Assembly (NCBI RefSeq): GCF_014529535.1
Contig: NW_023503555.1
Location: forward strand, 7,502,001-7,566,000
Length of the DNA: 64,000 nt
From: Bradysia coprophila
Taxonomy: Eukaryota > Arthropoda > Insecta > Diptera > Sciaridae
Reading direction: 5' to 3'
The position numbers and the translations under genes were made by a program. Numbering within the stretch: position 1 is the stretch's first letter; every line of letters starts with the position of its first letter. The notes beneath the pieces were generated by a model that was given only the letters and a program-made list of their open reading frames with translations, was not told where the DNA came from and ran no database searches. Shown piece after piece: positions 38,101-50,700 of this stretch.

Positions 38101-41100
38101 GAGGCCGGAGTTATGCTTTCTATAATGCATCTTACGATAGGCTGTGCTGCTGTTTTCGTACATCAGGCAAACGTACGTTAAATCTAAGGAAGTAATAGAC
38201 TTGCTGTCAAATATAACAATTAATTTCAAACGAAAGACGTACAAGGTTTAATGATTATGCGACGACACGCGTGCCGTAAACGGTTAATTCCAAAATCAAA
38301 AAAAGCTTCCCAAAACTGGATCAAAGAAAGCCAGTTCGGATTACGGAGTCCCAATTCCACTTTGAAGCGAAACGAAGTAAATAACTTTTACAAAATGTGT
38401 GTCCATACGTCAGGCATATCAAGACTGAGTAAGTGGAAATGAATTTTTAACAATTGGCTTAGAGCAGAATTTTCGCGCGATTTAGAGACACAATTCCCTA
38501 ATATAAGCTCCTGACACTTTAATTTGTAGCGCTGGAACGAAACACTATGCTTATGCGTGTTTATACGATTCGATCACTACAACGCATGTACGTTTGACTA
38601 TAATCCACTCCCCCATACAAACACACATTAGCTGTGTATTTGCACAATGAACCAACTGTTAAAGAAGAACAACCACAACAAATTTGGATACAAATTTGGT
38701 TGACTTTAACTGTAGCACTCACTGGGAACAGATGAAAATCAGAACAAAAACTTGCACAATTAAAAATCACAAAATCAAATCGCGAAAGAAACAACAAAAT
38801 TCCAACAACAAACGCTGTGCGCTCCACCCTAACTGATTATTCATGTCGTGTGTGTGCTGTTTTATCATCCGAAAGTTTTTTCCATTTCTGACAAACTAAT
38901 ATGCAAAAGTGATTGCGCGAATTGATAAGATAAAAGTCTCTCCTCGTCTATTACATATCTCAATTCGTCGAAAAAAAAAATAGGAAAAAAATATTTTTCC
39001 CATATTCCCAAGGGTCACAATGACCAATTTACAGATCAAAATTCGAAAACTCGAAAAAAAACACATTTTGTCAGTGTCAGATCACGTTTTTAAAACACAC
39101 GGTGACACTCTGAATCAACATTTTGGGCGTGTTGGTAAAACAACAATGCAATTTTGTTCTAAATTTAAGATAATAAAAAAAACAACAAACTGAATTCATA
39201 TAGACTGGTGTATATCTACGGTTCTGCATGTTACATTTAGACTGGAAAAATCACAAGCAAAAAACCTGCAAATTTTCGTGCTATCCATAATATTTTGCCT
39301 GTGGTAGACGGATTTATAAAGTCGGAATAGATGACAAAACAGAGAACGTCAAAGAGATTTCCAAAACAGGAGATGCATTGTATTTTCACATTGCATAGTG
39401 TCGCGATCAAGAAAAGATATCCAATATTTTCCAATTAATTAACTGGTGAGCTGAGAAAATTTATTAATTAGCTGGCTCTTTCTCTCTCTCTCACTCTCTC
39501 CCGTGTTGTCACACATATTATAATGTATATAATGTTGATTGAGCGCATTCGATTGAAATTTATTATTTTATATGCATAACATAGATATGGGAAAATCCCG
39601 GTGTGTATGGTATGTGCAAGATTTTTCTTGTTCTGTTGTATCAAAAAAGGATAATATAGATAGATAACGAAACGTGTCTAATCTCGTCCATGCACATTTA
39701 TGTTTCTTTTTGTTGCTCCGCTGTTCTTGTCATTCTGATAAAAACTCTTTTTATGAATAGATTTTCATCGCAAATTTTTTTTTTCTCGTTCATTTGTAAT
39801 GGTGACATTGCACGCATTATCATCGCGAAATAAAATTATTATTACAGAAAGAAGAAAGAAAGAACGACCGAAAAAAAAAACCGTATGAGTTCAGAGTGTT
39901 TCCCACGTACAAAACTATATATCGAAATTAGTGTTGTAGAAGTGAGGCAGATAAGAGCGAAAATCTAAATTTTTTTTTAATATTTTATAAATAGATAGAA
40001 AAGTGGATAAATATAAATTTGACACACACCAACTATTTTAATTTATAATTTTTTTTTGTACACTTCTTGATTATAAAAATAGAAACATTTTTCGAATGAA
40101 GACGATATGAGATATTATTGCAAAATTATAATTCTGATTTAAGAGAAATGGCACTCGAGCGCCTGGATCTAACCCATCTATGTACATATATATATATTTG
40201 AGTTGAGTATATATATGCACACCAAATATATGTGTATGTCTCCTCCGAATGGTATATACATATAATAAAAGGTAAGAAAAAAAAACTATCTGCAAGTTGA
40301 ACTTACCCAACAGAAAAAATGAAAACTGAAAATGATATAAAATTCGCTCCACACACAAAAAATATCCTATCTAGCCTGCAGTTTTATATACACACGAATA
40401 TTATTGTATATTCAAAACCACAATCCTGCAATCCACTTCACTACAATATTTCAACAAATTATATTTTTAGCAATCAAAAAAAAGAATAGCAGAGAATATA
40501 ATCGGCTCTGAACAAATCACCACAATAAAAAAAAATGTTTTTTTTTGCCTTTTCGTTTTTACTGTCAAATAATTTTTTTTTGTTCACACAACTTTTCGAT
40601 ATTTTTTCTTTCAGGGGATTTAACACTAATTTATCGGCACAATTAACTTGTTACGCGAATAGCTCGACAGTAGCATAGCGATGTCGAAAAAAATTGTCAA
40701 AATTCCGATTTGATAATCTAGCAAAAAAAAACCTTTTCTTAACTTTCTACAAATTACAAATTGCAGTGAATATAAATTGCAAATGGCCGCGTTGAGATTT
40801 ACAGTAGTTCGTTCAGATGGCGCTGGGGGCTAAAACGATAAGAAGAAAAAATTGATTTCAAAATTTGGCGGGAAATATTTGAACGATTTCGATCGAATTT
40901 GTTTGAATTTTGTGCAGGGTTTTGCTTGAAATGGGCGATGTGAATTTGTTTTCGTGATAGTGATGGTGAGCATAATCGATTTTGATATTTGAAACAGGTA
41001 TTTACATCATGAACTATTTGTTTTGAATATGAAGGATTTTTATGTTATACCACACTTCGAAGTGTAGATAATAGGCAATGGAGGTGTAGCACGATGCTAC

Positions 41101-41201
41101 GATGCACTTTGTTAAACTATATAACACTAAGCCGGAATAAGGGACTTTTCATTAATTTGACTTCATGAATTAAGAACTGACTGCTTTCTTCAAACTATTA
41201 C
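32156..41201. other. Nine-kilobase intergenic region, no gene recognised
   Basis: Upstream of the Gs-alpha start there are only short frames without domains. Noted content: a CA repeat at 33198-33211, a family-C repeat fragment at 35690-35880 (minus), and a degenerate TACAGACGG MITE at 38090-38285. There is also a TC-rich run at 39478-39502 and AT-rich low complexity at 39760-40700. The distal 5' UTR exons and promoter of Gs-alpha may lie here, but I could not place them. Confidence 0.45.
38090..38285. repeat. Degenerate copy of the TACAGACGG MITE family
   Basis: Contains ACGTTAAATCTAAGGAAGTA, AAGACGTACAAGGTTTAATG and the right-hand CGTGCCGTAAACGG in family order. Confidence 0.5.
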
Positions 41202-41390
41202 AAATAGTTATTTATGCAACAAGTTACCAAATAGTTATTTATGCAACAAGTTACCAAATAGTCATTTATGCAACAAGTTACCAAATAGTTATTTATGCAA
41301 CAAGTTACCAAATAGTCATTTATGCAACAAGTTACCAAATAGTTCTTTATGCAACAAGTTATCAAATAGTTATTTATGCAACAAGTTGCG
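41202..41390. repeat. Tandem repeat, seven copies of a 27-base unit
   Basis: The unit is AAATAGTTATTTATGCAACA followed by AGTTACC. Seven consecutive units differ at a few positions (TTATTT/TCATTT/TTCTTT; last units GTTATC and GTTGCG). Divergence rises toward the right end. Confidence 0.92.
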
Positions 41391-41976
41391 AAATGCGTGT
41401 GTTTTCGTTACTAGATTTGTCAAACGAGCGAAGTGAGACATATTATTTTTATTCAATTAAAAATTTTCATAGACTAATCATACAGAGAATTTACTAACAA
41501 AATTACGTAAAATTTGTGGTCCGACATGAAATATGTAATATTTGATAGTATATGGGTCTTCCCTACTAAATTGTTGGGCAAATTAACGCAAAAAATTTAA
41601 ATGTGTATGTGATACAAACTGGGGCTAGGACCATATTTTATCGTGCGAAATACCAGTCTATGTATGATTAGTCTAAGAAAATTTTGACAATTTCTCTTGT
41701 CAAGGAGGTAAAGGAGGATTCTATTAAATTACATGTGGTAATGTGTAAACGATTCCTTTTTTGATCTTTTCTTAGATAAATTTATTTCTTTATTGATGGG
41801 ATGGCATGAAGAGGTAAAGGAATAGTATTTTGCATGAAATTTTAATACATTGGAAAAATAATTTTCAGAAAGATTACCTAACATGGACAAAGATCTTAAT
41901 TTTATGGAAATTAGCAGTAGGTGATCGAATCGGTTTTGGAATTAAAATTTAATTCCTCTGGAATTACTTTTATTTA

Positions 41977-42182
41977 AAACACATTGAAATTAATTGCGGC
42001 TTGCCAACTTTCGGCACCCTAGACTTTACTTAAATAGTCGAGGAATGCCTCCAAATATATTTCTAAAAATCCAAAACTGAAGTGTAGATTTTTAGAAATT
42101 TATTTGGAGGTATTACACGACTATTTAAGTAAAGTCCAGGTTGCCGAAAGTTGACAAACCGCAATTATTTTGAATGTGTTAA
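41977..42182. repeat. Fold-back element with about 85-base arms
   Basis: The left arm runs AACACATTGAAATTAATTGC, GACTTTACTTAAATAGTCG, CCTCCAAATATATTTCTAAA. The right arm is the reverse complement with few mismatches, ending GCAATTATTTTGAATGTGTT. The loop is only about 20 bases, making this close to a full palindrome. Confidence 0.88.
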
Positions 42183-42864
42183 CCCCAAATCATTAGAACC
42201 TGGAGTGATTACATTTTAATCCTTCTAGACCTCGAAAATCCAATTAATATTTCGTATAGATCTGTTATTATTAGTAGGTAAAGTATTTTTTAATGTTTTT
42301 TTTTATCAGAGGCCTCCAGCCCTTTAATCGTTACATACAACAGGGAGATACTTAATTATCCAACAAGATCGAAGGATAACTTCCACCTCAAGCCAAAAAC
42401 TATTTGCTGCACAATAGATACTATGGAACGAGTAATTATAAAGAAATTGATCGAACACGTTAAGTGTAATTAGAGGTTCTAATGTTTTGAAATTTTACGA
42501 TTCTTGTGTTCATGAGTATGAACTCATTCTGTGATTTAATCGAATTTTTTTTATTATTCTACTTGAAAACATTAAAGTCATAGCCATCGTTGGACACTAA
42601 CTGAATTACGCCGCGCCGTTGGATAGCTATCGAGATTGTTTGCAGCAAATAATCCAAAGAGCGCTTCAGTAGGTTGATTTTGGGATTCTGTGATTTATTT
42701 ATTTAATTGTAAGAAAAAATTCTCTGTAATGAACGAACAAACGAATTGATTGATTGATAATCTTCCCGCCGCTAAAATTCGGTCTTACTCCCAGCTTAGC
42801 TCATTTTGAACGGTTCATTTTTACAAAGAAATTAATTACTCGATAGATTAAAAGGGGTATTAAA

Positions 42865-42990
42865 GCTGCAATCGCAGTTCACCGTTTTGGGTCTCCGTTT
42901 AGACAATGCGCATGCCTAGAGAGAGAATTCTCTCTGTGCGCATGCGCAATATCTAAACGGATACGCAAAACGGTGAAGTGCGATTCCACC
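42865..42990. repeat. Fold-back element with GCGCATGC centre
   Basis: The left arm GCAATCGCAGTTCACCGTTTT, CTCCGTTTAGACAATGCGCA is mirrored by TGCGCAATATCTAAACGGAT and AAACGGTGAAGTGCGATTCC. The centre is a second palindrome, GAGAGAATTCTCTC, flanked by GCGCATGC-like sequences. About 125 bases. Confidence 0.88.
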
Positions 42991-43084
42991 CTAAATTGCA
43001 TTTCACTATTTCTTCACGTTTCTGTCTTTCTATTTTTCCTACCCGGTAGCGTTTCTCAAAGTTGTTTTTTTACATCCAAATATT

Positions 43085-43325
43085 ATGCTGAATAGGAGAA
43101 TGGAGTTTAGAAACTAAGGGTAAAATCTAATACAATTTAGTACTTTTCTTCAGAAAAAAACTGCTGTCACTGAATTATTTTTTCATGAACAAACTTCACT
43201 GCTGTGACATTCCATGGGAATGAATCAATGTGAAGTTGTTACACAAAAAAATAGTCCAGTGAGATTGAACTATAAAAAAATGTGGCGCCTCTACAGGCCA
43301 ACCGACTAGGCGAACAAATGATGAT
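43085..43325. repeat. Dispersed repeat, second copy of the 23100-24010 family
   Basis: Shares AGGAGAATGGAGTTTAGAAAC, TTTTCATGAACAAACTTCAC and GGCGCCTCTACAGGCCAACC with the copy at 23420-23650. Confidence 0.55.
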
Positions 43326-43449
43326 TTATATAAAAAGGATAACCACCTTGCAAGGCCGAAAACATACGATCAATTTCGTGCTGCTGCCATTGTAATTCGA
43401 TTTGTAGCACACATTAAATAATGGAAAGCGCAGCATAACCTGAGCATAA

Positions 43450-44219
43450 CGCTTCGCTGATGACATTGTACTGATAGCGGCGAATCTAGGTCAGGCTCAG
43501 CTTATGCTACAACAGTTAAGTGAAGAGGCAAGCAAAGTTGACCTCAAGATGAACTTATCGAAAACAAAAGTCATGACCAACATCGGGGGCGATAGAGAAA
43601 TCAAAATTGGTGACACTGTCATTGAACGAGTCGACAGCTATGTATATCTAGGACATAAGCTGAAGTTAGGTCTGGACAACCAAACTGCAGAAATAAGACA
43701 TAGGATTGATCTTGCATGGGCAGCGTTCGGAAAACTCAGACTAATTTTCAAAAGCAAAATGAATAATAGTCTGAAACGCAAAGTTTTCGACACTTGTGTC
43801 CTTCCAGTGCTCACTTATGGAGCGGAAACGTTAACTTTAACGAAAGCATCCGAAGATAAATTGAGAGTGACACAAAGAGCCATGGAACGGAGTATGCTTG
43901 GAATAACACTCAGAGACAGAATGACAAATCAATGGATTCGACAACAAGTCAGGGTCGTTGATGTCATGGAAAGAATAGCATGTCTGAAATGGAGCTGGGC
44001 GGGACATATTGCAAGAAGGACAGACGAACGTTGGACCATGAACTGGCGACCATATAAAAGACGAGCTATAGGTAGACCACCAGAGAGATGGACAAACGGA
44101 AATTCCGTTACGGAATTAAGACTATTGCAGGTACAAACTGGCAGCAAATGGCAATGGATCGTACGAAATGGAAAGAAGTTGGAGAGGCCTACATCCAGCA
44201 GTGGAAAGTAACAGGCTGA
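43450..44219 (+). pseudogene. 5'-truncated RTE-like non-LTR retrotransposon, RT C-terminal part
   Basis: The frame begins RFADDIVLIAANLGQAQ, which holds the catalytic FADD motif of reverse transcriptase, directly after an in-frame TAA. It continues with LNLSKTKVM-like sequence (MNLSKTKVMTNIGG), a YLGHKLKL block, RRKVFDTCVLPVLTYGAE-like sequence (here KRKVFDTCVLPVLTYGAETL) and WSWAGHIARR. Near 44100 the frame shifts; the expected tail TNWQQMAMDRTKWKEVGEAY continues in another frame and ends at TGA 44217-44219. The endonuclease and most of the RT are missing. This is a dead 5'-truncated copy of an RTE-type element; clade assignment is from motif resemblance only. Confidence 0.88.
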
Positions 44220-44612
44220 AAAAGAAAAGCATAATTGTCGACTTAGTCTTTTTTACGATTCAAATTTAATTCCACCAAGAATTATTTACTTTTACTTAAA
44301 CAAATATTTAGGTCCAGGACGGATTACATTTTAATCTTTAGAGGCCTTACCTCAAAATCAGAAAAATTTTGTCTTGGTTTTGTGAGGAAGTGAATTTTTT
44401 TTAAATCTTGGAGCATGTCACACACAGTGTAGCGGAAAGGATGTTTTATCCATTAAATTTCAAAAATAAGTATCTGGATAATTTGGTGGACCGGTAAACA
44501 CCAATATCATTGTTTAGTCCTAATTTAAGTTCCTGAAGGAATTATATTTATTTATTTCATAGCTGAAATTACTGGTTATTTGTTAATCATTATAAGAGTT
44601 TAAATGAAAATT

Positions 44613-44812
44613 ATTTGTTTACTCCTCTAGCTTTCGAGACTTTAGGCTCTATGGGACCTAAAACAAAGAAATTCATTGAGAAATTAGGAAAAATTATAGG
44701 CCGCTTCAGGGGAACCGCGATCATTGGATTATTTATTGCAGAAAATTTCAATTGCGATACAAAGAGGCAACGCTGCATGTATTCTGGGGACTTTGGGACC
44801 GGATAGAGTAGA
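44613..44812 (+). pseudogene. LINE remnant: C-terminal block, frameshifted
   Basis: The first part reads LFTPLAFETLGSMGPKTKKF and continues to FRG. After a frameshift near 44710, the rest reads [20 protein letters not shown] followed by ILGTLGPD. This is the same terminal block as at 25012-25221, from a different LINE family than the RTE-like fragment just upstream. Confidence 0.75.
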
Positions 44813-44819
44813 TGATTTT

Positions 44820-47710
44820 TATATGTTGTAACCTTTGATTTTTGAAAAGATCGTTTTTTTACGGGCGTCATTGTGAGCAGCCTTTTTTCCGCATATTTAA
44901 ATAAAGACAAATATAGTTATTTGTTTACCAAGTGAAGAAAATAGGAAATTCCAACAAAAAGAAAGTTTGAAGCCAGAGCGAAGCGCAGTGAACCCATAAT
45001 TTTTCATCTGTGAGTGGCGTGAATAACTGTTTTTATCCACGAAACAAACACATCAATTTATTTCACCAATTTTTCTAAACCAACGCAAAGTGACAGCCGC
45101 AAAGAGAAAAGTAAAAACAAGAGATGAGAAAATAAAAATTTGTTACCGTAGAGACCGTCAACAAAACGCCAACTTCTCATCGCATTTGAATGAAGAAAAT
45201 AAGGTTATTCACGCCGCATGGATTAATAATTTCTATTTGGAAGTTCTATGTGTACACATTACCATAGACTTAATTTTTAATAAAAGAACATTTCGTAATT
45301 TCTTCAAAAGAAAATATTCCAACAACAAACGAAAATCAACGTCCTCATTCATAACACCTTGATTTGCAACCACCCCATTCCGTATCTTTTTACAGTGGCA
45401 CTCGTGAACAGTGCCTCTCTCGGTTCTCTTAGTGGTTTTCATAGTATTCTAAAACCATTTTTGCGTATTCAAAATTTAATTCCTGTGACCTGGGATGGCG
45501 ACCGATAAATATTACAAAAAAACCCATCCTGCCAATTTACAATTTTTTTTAAAGCATTACGCGAATAGGAATTAGTAATTTCTTTAACAGTCTCAAACAT
45601 TTCAAAATAAAATCCATGACGTTGAAAATAACCGCAGAGGTTAATAATACAGTAATTTCGTCTTTCTTTTTATCTTTCCATAACACAATAAGTATAAGTA
45701 TAATGTATATGTAGGTACTGTGGATGGGTCCGATATAGGTACATTCTTACGCATACGTTACCACACCATGTAATAGAAATGACAGGCCGCTTGCGAACGG
45801 GATATAAAGTAAATGTCAACTATTGTGCGTATGTGTGTGCTTGGTATGAGAGAAAGACTGCCATAATGCAACTGCTCAATTATTTCTACCTCTCTCTCTC
45901 GTTTTCAACGACAATATTTCTTGTGTTAATGACCTCTTCGGCATGAAGAGAGTAATATGATAAAAAATCGAAAAAATTTAAATTTTTGATTTTAATTTTT
46001 TTTAAAGTTTAACCTTCAAATACATTGAAAATGTGGAAACCTTAAGGTTTCGGTTGGGTTAATATTGGATCATACTCTTCTGATTTAGAAAAATGAAAAA
46101 ACAAAAAATTCTGAATCTAGGACTACGATTAATTAAATGTACAAGGTCAAAGTTTACAACCTTGCTTTCTCTGGGTAATTAGTCGCCCGTATCGGATCTG
46201 TTTACTTCTTTTGACCTGAGTTTTTCTATAAATTGAAAAATCTTTTTTACATCATGAGTTTAATGAGAATTTTGCTATATAAGAGAACACTAGTCAGAGT
46301 CAGATGATACAACCGGGACCGCTGTCTGCCTAAAATTCACGAACTTCTTGAAAATGTTCAAATTTATAAAACTCAAGAGAAACAATTCTCGAAAAAGATG
46401 TCCTGAATAGGTCCAACAATGTTAAGACATTCGCTTTAGGGAGTACTCCACTGTTTTAAGGTATAGGAAAAACCTAACATGTCTAGTATGTTTCCCTTAA
46501 CAAAAACTAACATACAAGGGTGGCACACTGAAATGCTAGTAGACAGTAACAGTTCGAAAAAATTCTGAGAAAAGAATTATGTTAACGTCGGTTACAAATA
46601 ACACATTCTGCTGATTACTTGACCGAAAGAGTGTTTTCGTACGGAGAGCAAACTCTGGAATATAAAAGGAGCAAGGTGTTAGGGCGAGGAGTCAAATTTT
46701 GAATTTTAAATTTTAAAGGAAATTTTCCTTCTGCAGCTGATGATTAAGAATTAAGGATCTTCAAAGGATCCACAAAAAGTTGATATTATACGTTCCATGC
46801 TACTTGATCGTTAAAAGCGGGTAGCGGGATTTCCTAATATTTTAAAAATATAAGCGAAAAACGTCGGAACAACGTTGTTGTTTTATTGTTTCTACAAGGA
46901 TGACCGTTAGCCTCCGATCAGCTAATCAACGTTTAAAAATAACAGACAAAACGTCAGGCCGATGATTTTTTCTAGAGTAAAATTGAACTTAACAACCACA
47001 TTAAAAATGATCGAAGGGCGGGCCCAATAACAATGAAGTAAAAGATGAAAGTTTGATATTCGGAAAACCCTTTGGTCCCTTTCGGTTCCATATTTTTCGT
47101 CTCCAATGCCATATTACTCACCTTAAGGTCTCTCCCCAAAGTTTCGATAGGCTCACTAGCTCCAACAGCTGACCCCTACATATATCATTTTTGACCTTCA
47201 CTCATTTCCTTCCTTTCGTCTCTCTCCTAACTGTTGGGTTAGCCCTCTCTTACCGTGAAAATCCGCAATGGGAGCTCCTAATTAGGGGCAGTGAAAAGGG
47301 AATGCATCGTGGGGCGGATTCGTACCTACACACCCGACGAGAATACGAGAGCATTGCCAGCGAGAGAGTGTATGTACGCTTCTCTCTTTCCGAACCGGCT
47401 GTTCGGCTTTTGCTGTTCGTGTTTCGTTCGTATGTAGCCATTTGTAGGCCGCCATCTTTTTGTAAAGTGGCAACTGAATAAGAGCGCCGTAGTGAAAATG
47501 ATATTAGTTTCAAATGAATAGATTCGAGAATTGATATCCATCTGATCGAAAAATTTGATTCGGCTTCATTAACGTGATTTTGTTTATCATTAAGTTGTTA
47601 TTGCTTTGTACAACATATAGTGGAGTGTAGATTTTCGACGGGTGATTGTGTACTCAAAACTTTTACTGTGTAAATTGCTTCTGTCGATCTATTTCAATAT
47701 TACGGCAGAT
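44820..47710. other. Intergenic; 5' flank of the ADD-domain gene
   Basis: No gene recognised up to the ATG at 47711. A GC-richer segment at 47190-47480 has overlapping open frames on both strands with no domain. It is more likely promoter and 5' leader than coding. GGCCGCCATCTTTTTG at 47448-47463 contains a GCCAT core of the Pho/YY1 type. Confidence 0.45.
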
Positions 47711-50700
47711 ATGGTGGAAATAAAGGACTACGATGCCGATTGTGAGTACAGTTTCCAATTGATTCATGTAAAATTGTTTTAATTCACATTTTGATCAAAT
47801 TCGTTTCACTTATCAAAATGTTATTTCAATTGTTCGATACAAAATGTATAGTCAATTTCAATAGAGAGTCGACGGTTTAGACTGTTCGCAAGATGTCGTT
47901 AGCCACATTCATCTGGTACAACAACCATACACACTGAAGCGTGTGCGTGTTTTTAGTTAATTCGACTTTTTCACACCAGGCTTCTTGGGGGTTATTGTAA
48001 TTTTGACGCTACAAAAGTACACTTTATGAAGTGGTTACTATGCAAGATCCTAGTTGACTAACGGCCAAGAGTGACAGAAGATTATAGTCAAGTTAATTTT
48101 TTACGTTTGGAATAGTTATATACGTTATATACGTTACCTTAACATGACTAGACTGTTGATTTTAATCAACTTTGTGAGCGGAGCGAGATAAGCAGCGCCC
48201 AGTCTATTATTATTTTCTTAAAAATTACAAAACTTTTGTTTTTAGATTTGTATTCTTTCAACGCACTTAAATAGCTAAATGCAGAAGGGGGTCATGTCCT
48301 CGGTCATGTCGCATTAGTGAATCATAAAAAAATGAAATTCGGTTTCTTGAAAATTTTCGAAATTCTAAAAAATAATTTTGAAAATATGCTCTGCTTACGA
48401 TGTCTTTCTGCTGGTTATTCTGGAAGAGCACGTGGGGTCATAATGTGCTTTATTGATTTATTGATTATAAGGATAATGAAGCAGGAACTATTTAATATTA
48501 AGTGAATACAAAAAGATTCCACTGCATGAGTGTCGCTGAGCTCTAGGGCTCGGAACAAATCAGATCAATCTGATTTTTTTTAGATTGATCTGAAATTTAC
48601 CCGACCTGAATCTGATCTGAAAATTTTGATCTGATCTGATCCAATCTGAATGATCTGAAGTCCCAAGAATAAAATTTGAAATTCCAAAATTTGCTACTAT
48701 TATAGAAATATTTTTTGATTTTATTAGTTCCCCTGCACTCGCGGAGCCTTGCAGTTCAAGAATTTCTAATAAATTAGCATTTGTTTAGTCATACTGACTT
48801 TCAGATTTCAGATTGATTCGAAAATTTTCAGATTAAAATTTTCAGTTTTCAGATCAGATCAGATCTTCTTCCAATTTTCAGATTTCAGATCAGATCAGAC
48901 CAAGCCGCCAGAGATCTGGATCTGAACCTGAAATTTTCAGATCGATTTTTTTCAGATTCAGATCAGGTCAGAACGATCTGTTTCGAACCCTATGAGCTCA
49001 AAATAGTCATCAATTTTGTCAGACTTAATTGACAATGTTACAAGATTTGTTTTTGAAACATTCTTTGCACCGACAAAACTATTTTGAAAGACTACCTGCA
49101 GCAGCCGGTATTTTTGCAGTTTTAGACAATTATTCGGTTACTGTAAGTTCTAGAAATTAATTTATGCAAATTGGTTACTTGATGCAGGTAACTATTCGCA
49201 TACAATGCAGCACATTACCTGCTGCAGCAAATCTGAACGTTATGTATTACTTTACAATCTAAAAGACGTAATGCAATAACTAAAATGTAGAAAGTACCCA
49301 TCTGGTGATCAACAGTACTTACTGACTACGGTGAGCACTGAGCACTAACACCATCAGTTATTATATAGTTCGCTGTGTAATAGTGTTATAAACCCGACAG
49401 TATGAGGTCACATGTTCGAGCGCCAATCTATCGAAAGTTTTTATGTTTACTAACATGCTAGGACTAAGAGTAATGATTAGTCTAAGTGCTAGGACGAACC
49501 ATAAAACGTACATCTAACGTACATTTGTAGAAAGATTTGTTACAACAGAAACAGTAAGGAAATTATGTGTGAGACGAAGACTCAATCTATCATTAATGTG
49601 TCACATTATTACCATACCATTAACAGTTAACAAATTAAGTAGAAGATTTAATTAAATTATTTTACCTTATTTTATAAACAAAATAATTCTGCCAAGTTCT
49701 TCGAAGGTGGAATTGTACCAAAAATCGATGCAACATTTCCACGCTGAATTGAGATTGCTAATCGTTGTAACATAAAACTCGTCGCTCTTTTCTCATGAGT
49801 AACTTCAGCGATCTTGCTTCCAATTGCTTTTATTAGTTTAATTGCTTCTTTGACAAACGCACCGGACGTCTATGTGGCGACTGGAATGAAAATAAATTGT
49901 TCTAGCAAATCGACGTAGCGTTCGTACTTTTTTCTTCCGCGTGTTTTGCTGCCCAACCTAATTCCGAGGGGTTGCTCACTCTGATTAACCACTGGTTAAT
50001 CATGGTTAATCATGTTAATCACGGTTAATCATGGTTAATCACTAGTTAATCAGTACTCTTCGGAACAAAACAAATAACTTCGGATAAGTACCAATTTGAT
50101 AGATTAGTAGGTTCAAAAATGTTTTAAATGAACTGGGAGGGTACTGTCAGTTTAAATGGTTTATATGTTGGTAAGAATAATTGGCACAAATACTGTCCAT
50201 TGCAGTATTGCATTGCAAAAACGATAGTCTCACGATTATCACGGTGAGCTTGAAAGAACTTTAAGTCGAAATCACGGGATTTTCAGCTTGAAACTTGTCA
50301 GGGGTACTCCCAGCATTGTTTTCATGCAAAAATTAAAATAGTCGAACCGAGTCGAACCGGGTTCTTTTTCAACTTCCTCGATTTTTTTTGATGTTTCGAC
50401 CTCGGTAAACTTCGAGCACTGCCGTAACCTACCAGTACAACTATTTCGCAATAGAATTTTCTTAATCACTTAGCTGTGTGTCTAAGCTTTGTGATGATTA
50501 TACACACATTCTATGGGTCAAGTGCAGCAAGTTAACTTTTAGGTGTATTGTGTGACCTAAACTCCGAGAACTACGAAATATACAAAAGTGAATTTTTTCT
50601 CAAGAAAAATTTAATGAATGAATGATGAAGCGGGTAACAGTGGCAGAGACGGAAATTTTCGACATGAGAAAATGCGACAAAGTGCTGTCGTAAGATTTGG

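Noticed and set aside
38561-38827. 88-codon minus-strand frame with a hydrophobic start and many cysteines
   Set aside because: The frame starts at a non-ATG codon and has no splice, polyadenylation or family support.
41202-41390. CRISPR-like array of regular repeats
   Set aside because: The units are directly tandem with no unique spacers, and this is animal DNA.
43504-44211. Reading the 235-codon frame as an intact gene
   Set aside because: It is the C-terminal part of a reverse transcriptase with an in-frame stop at its start and a frameshift near 44100.
47191-47513. Overlapping open frames on both strands, 62 to 96 codons
   Set aside because: They lie immediately upstream of the ADD gene in GC-richer DNA, have no domains, and are better explained as promoter and 5' leader.
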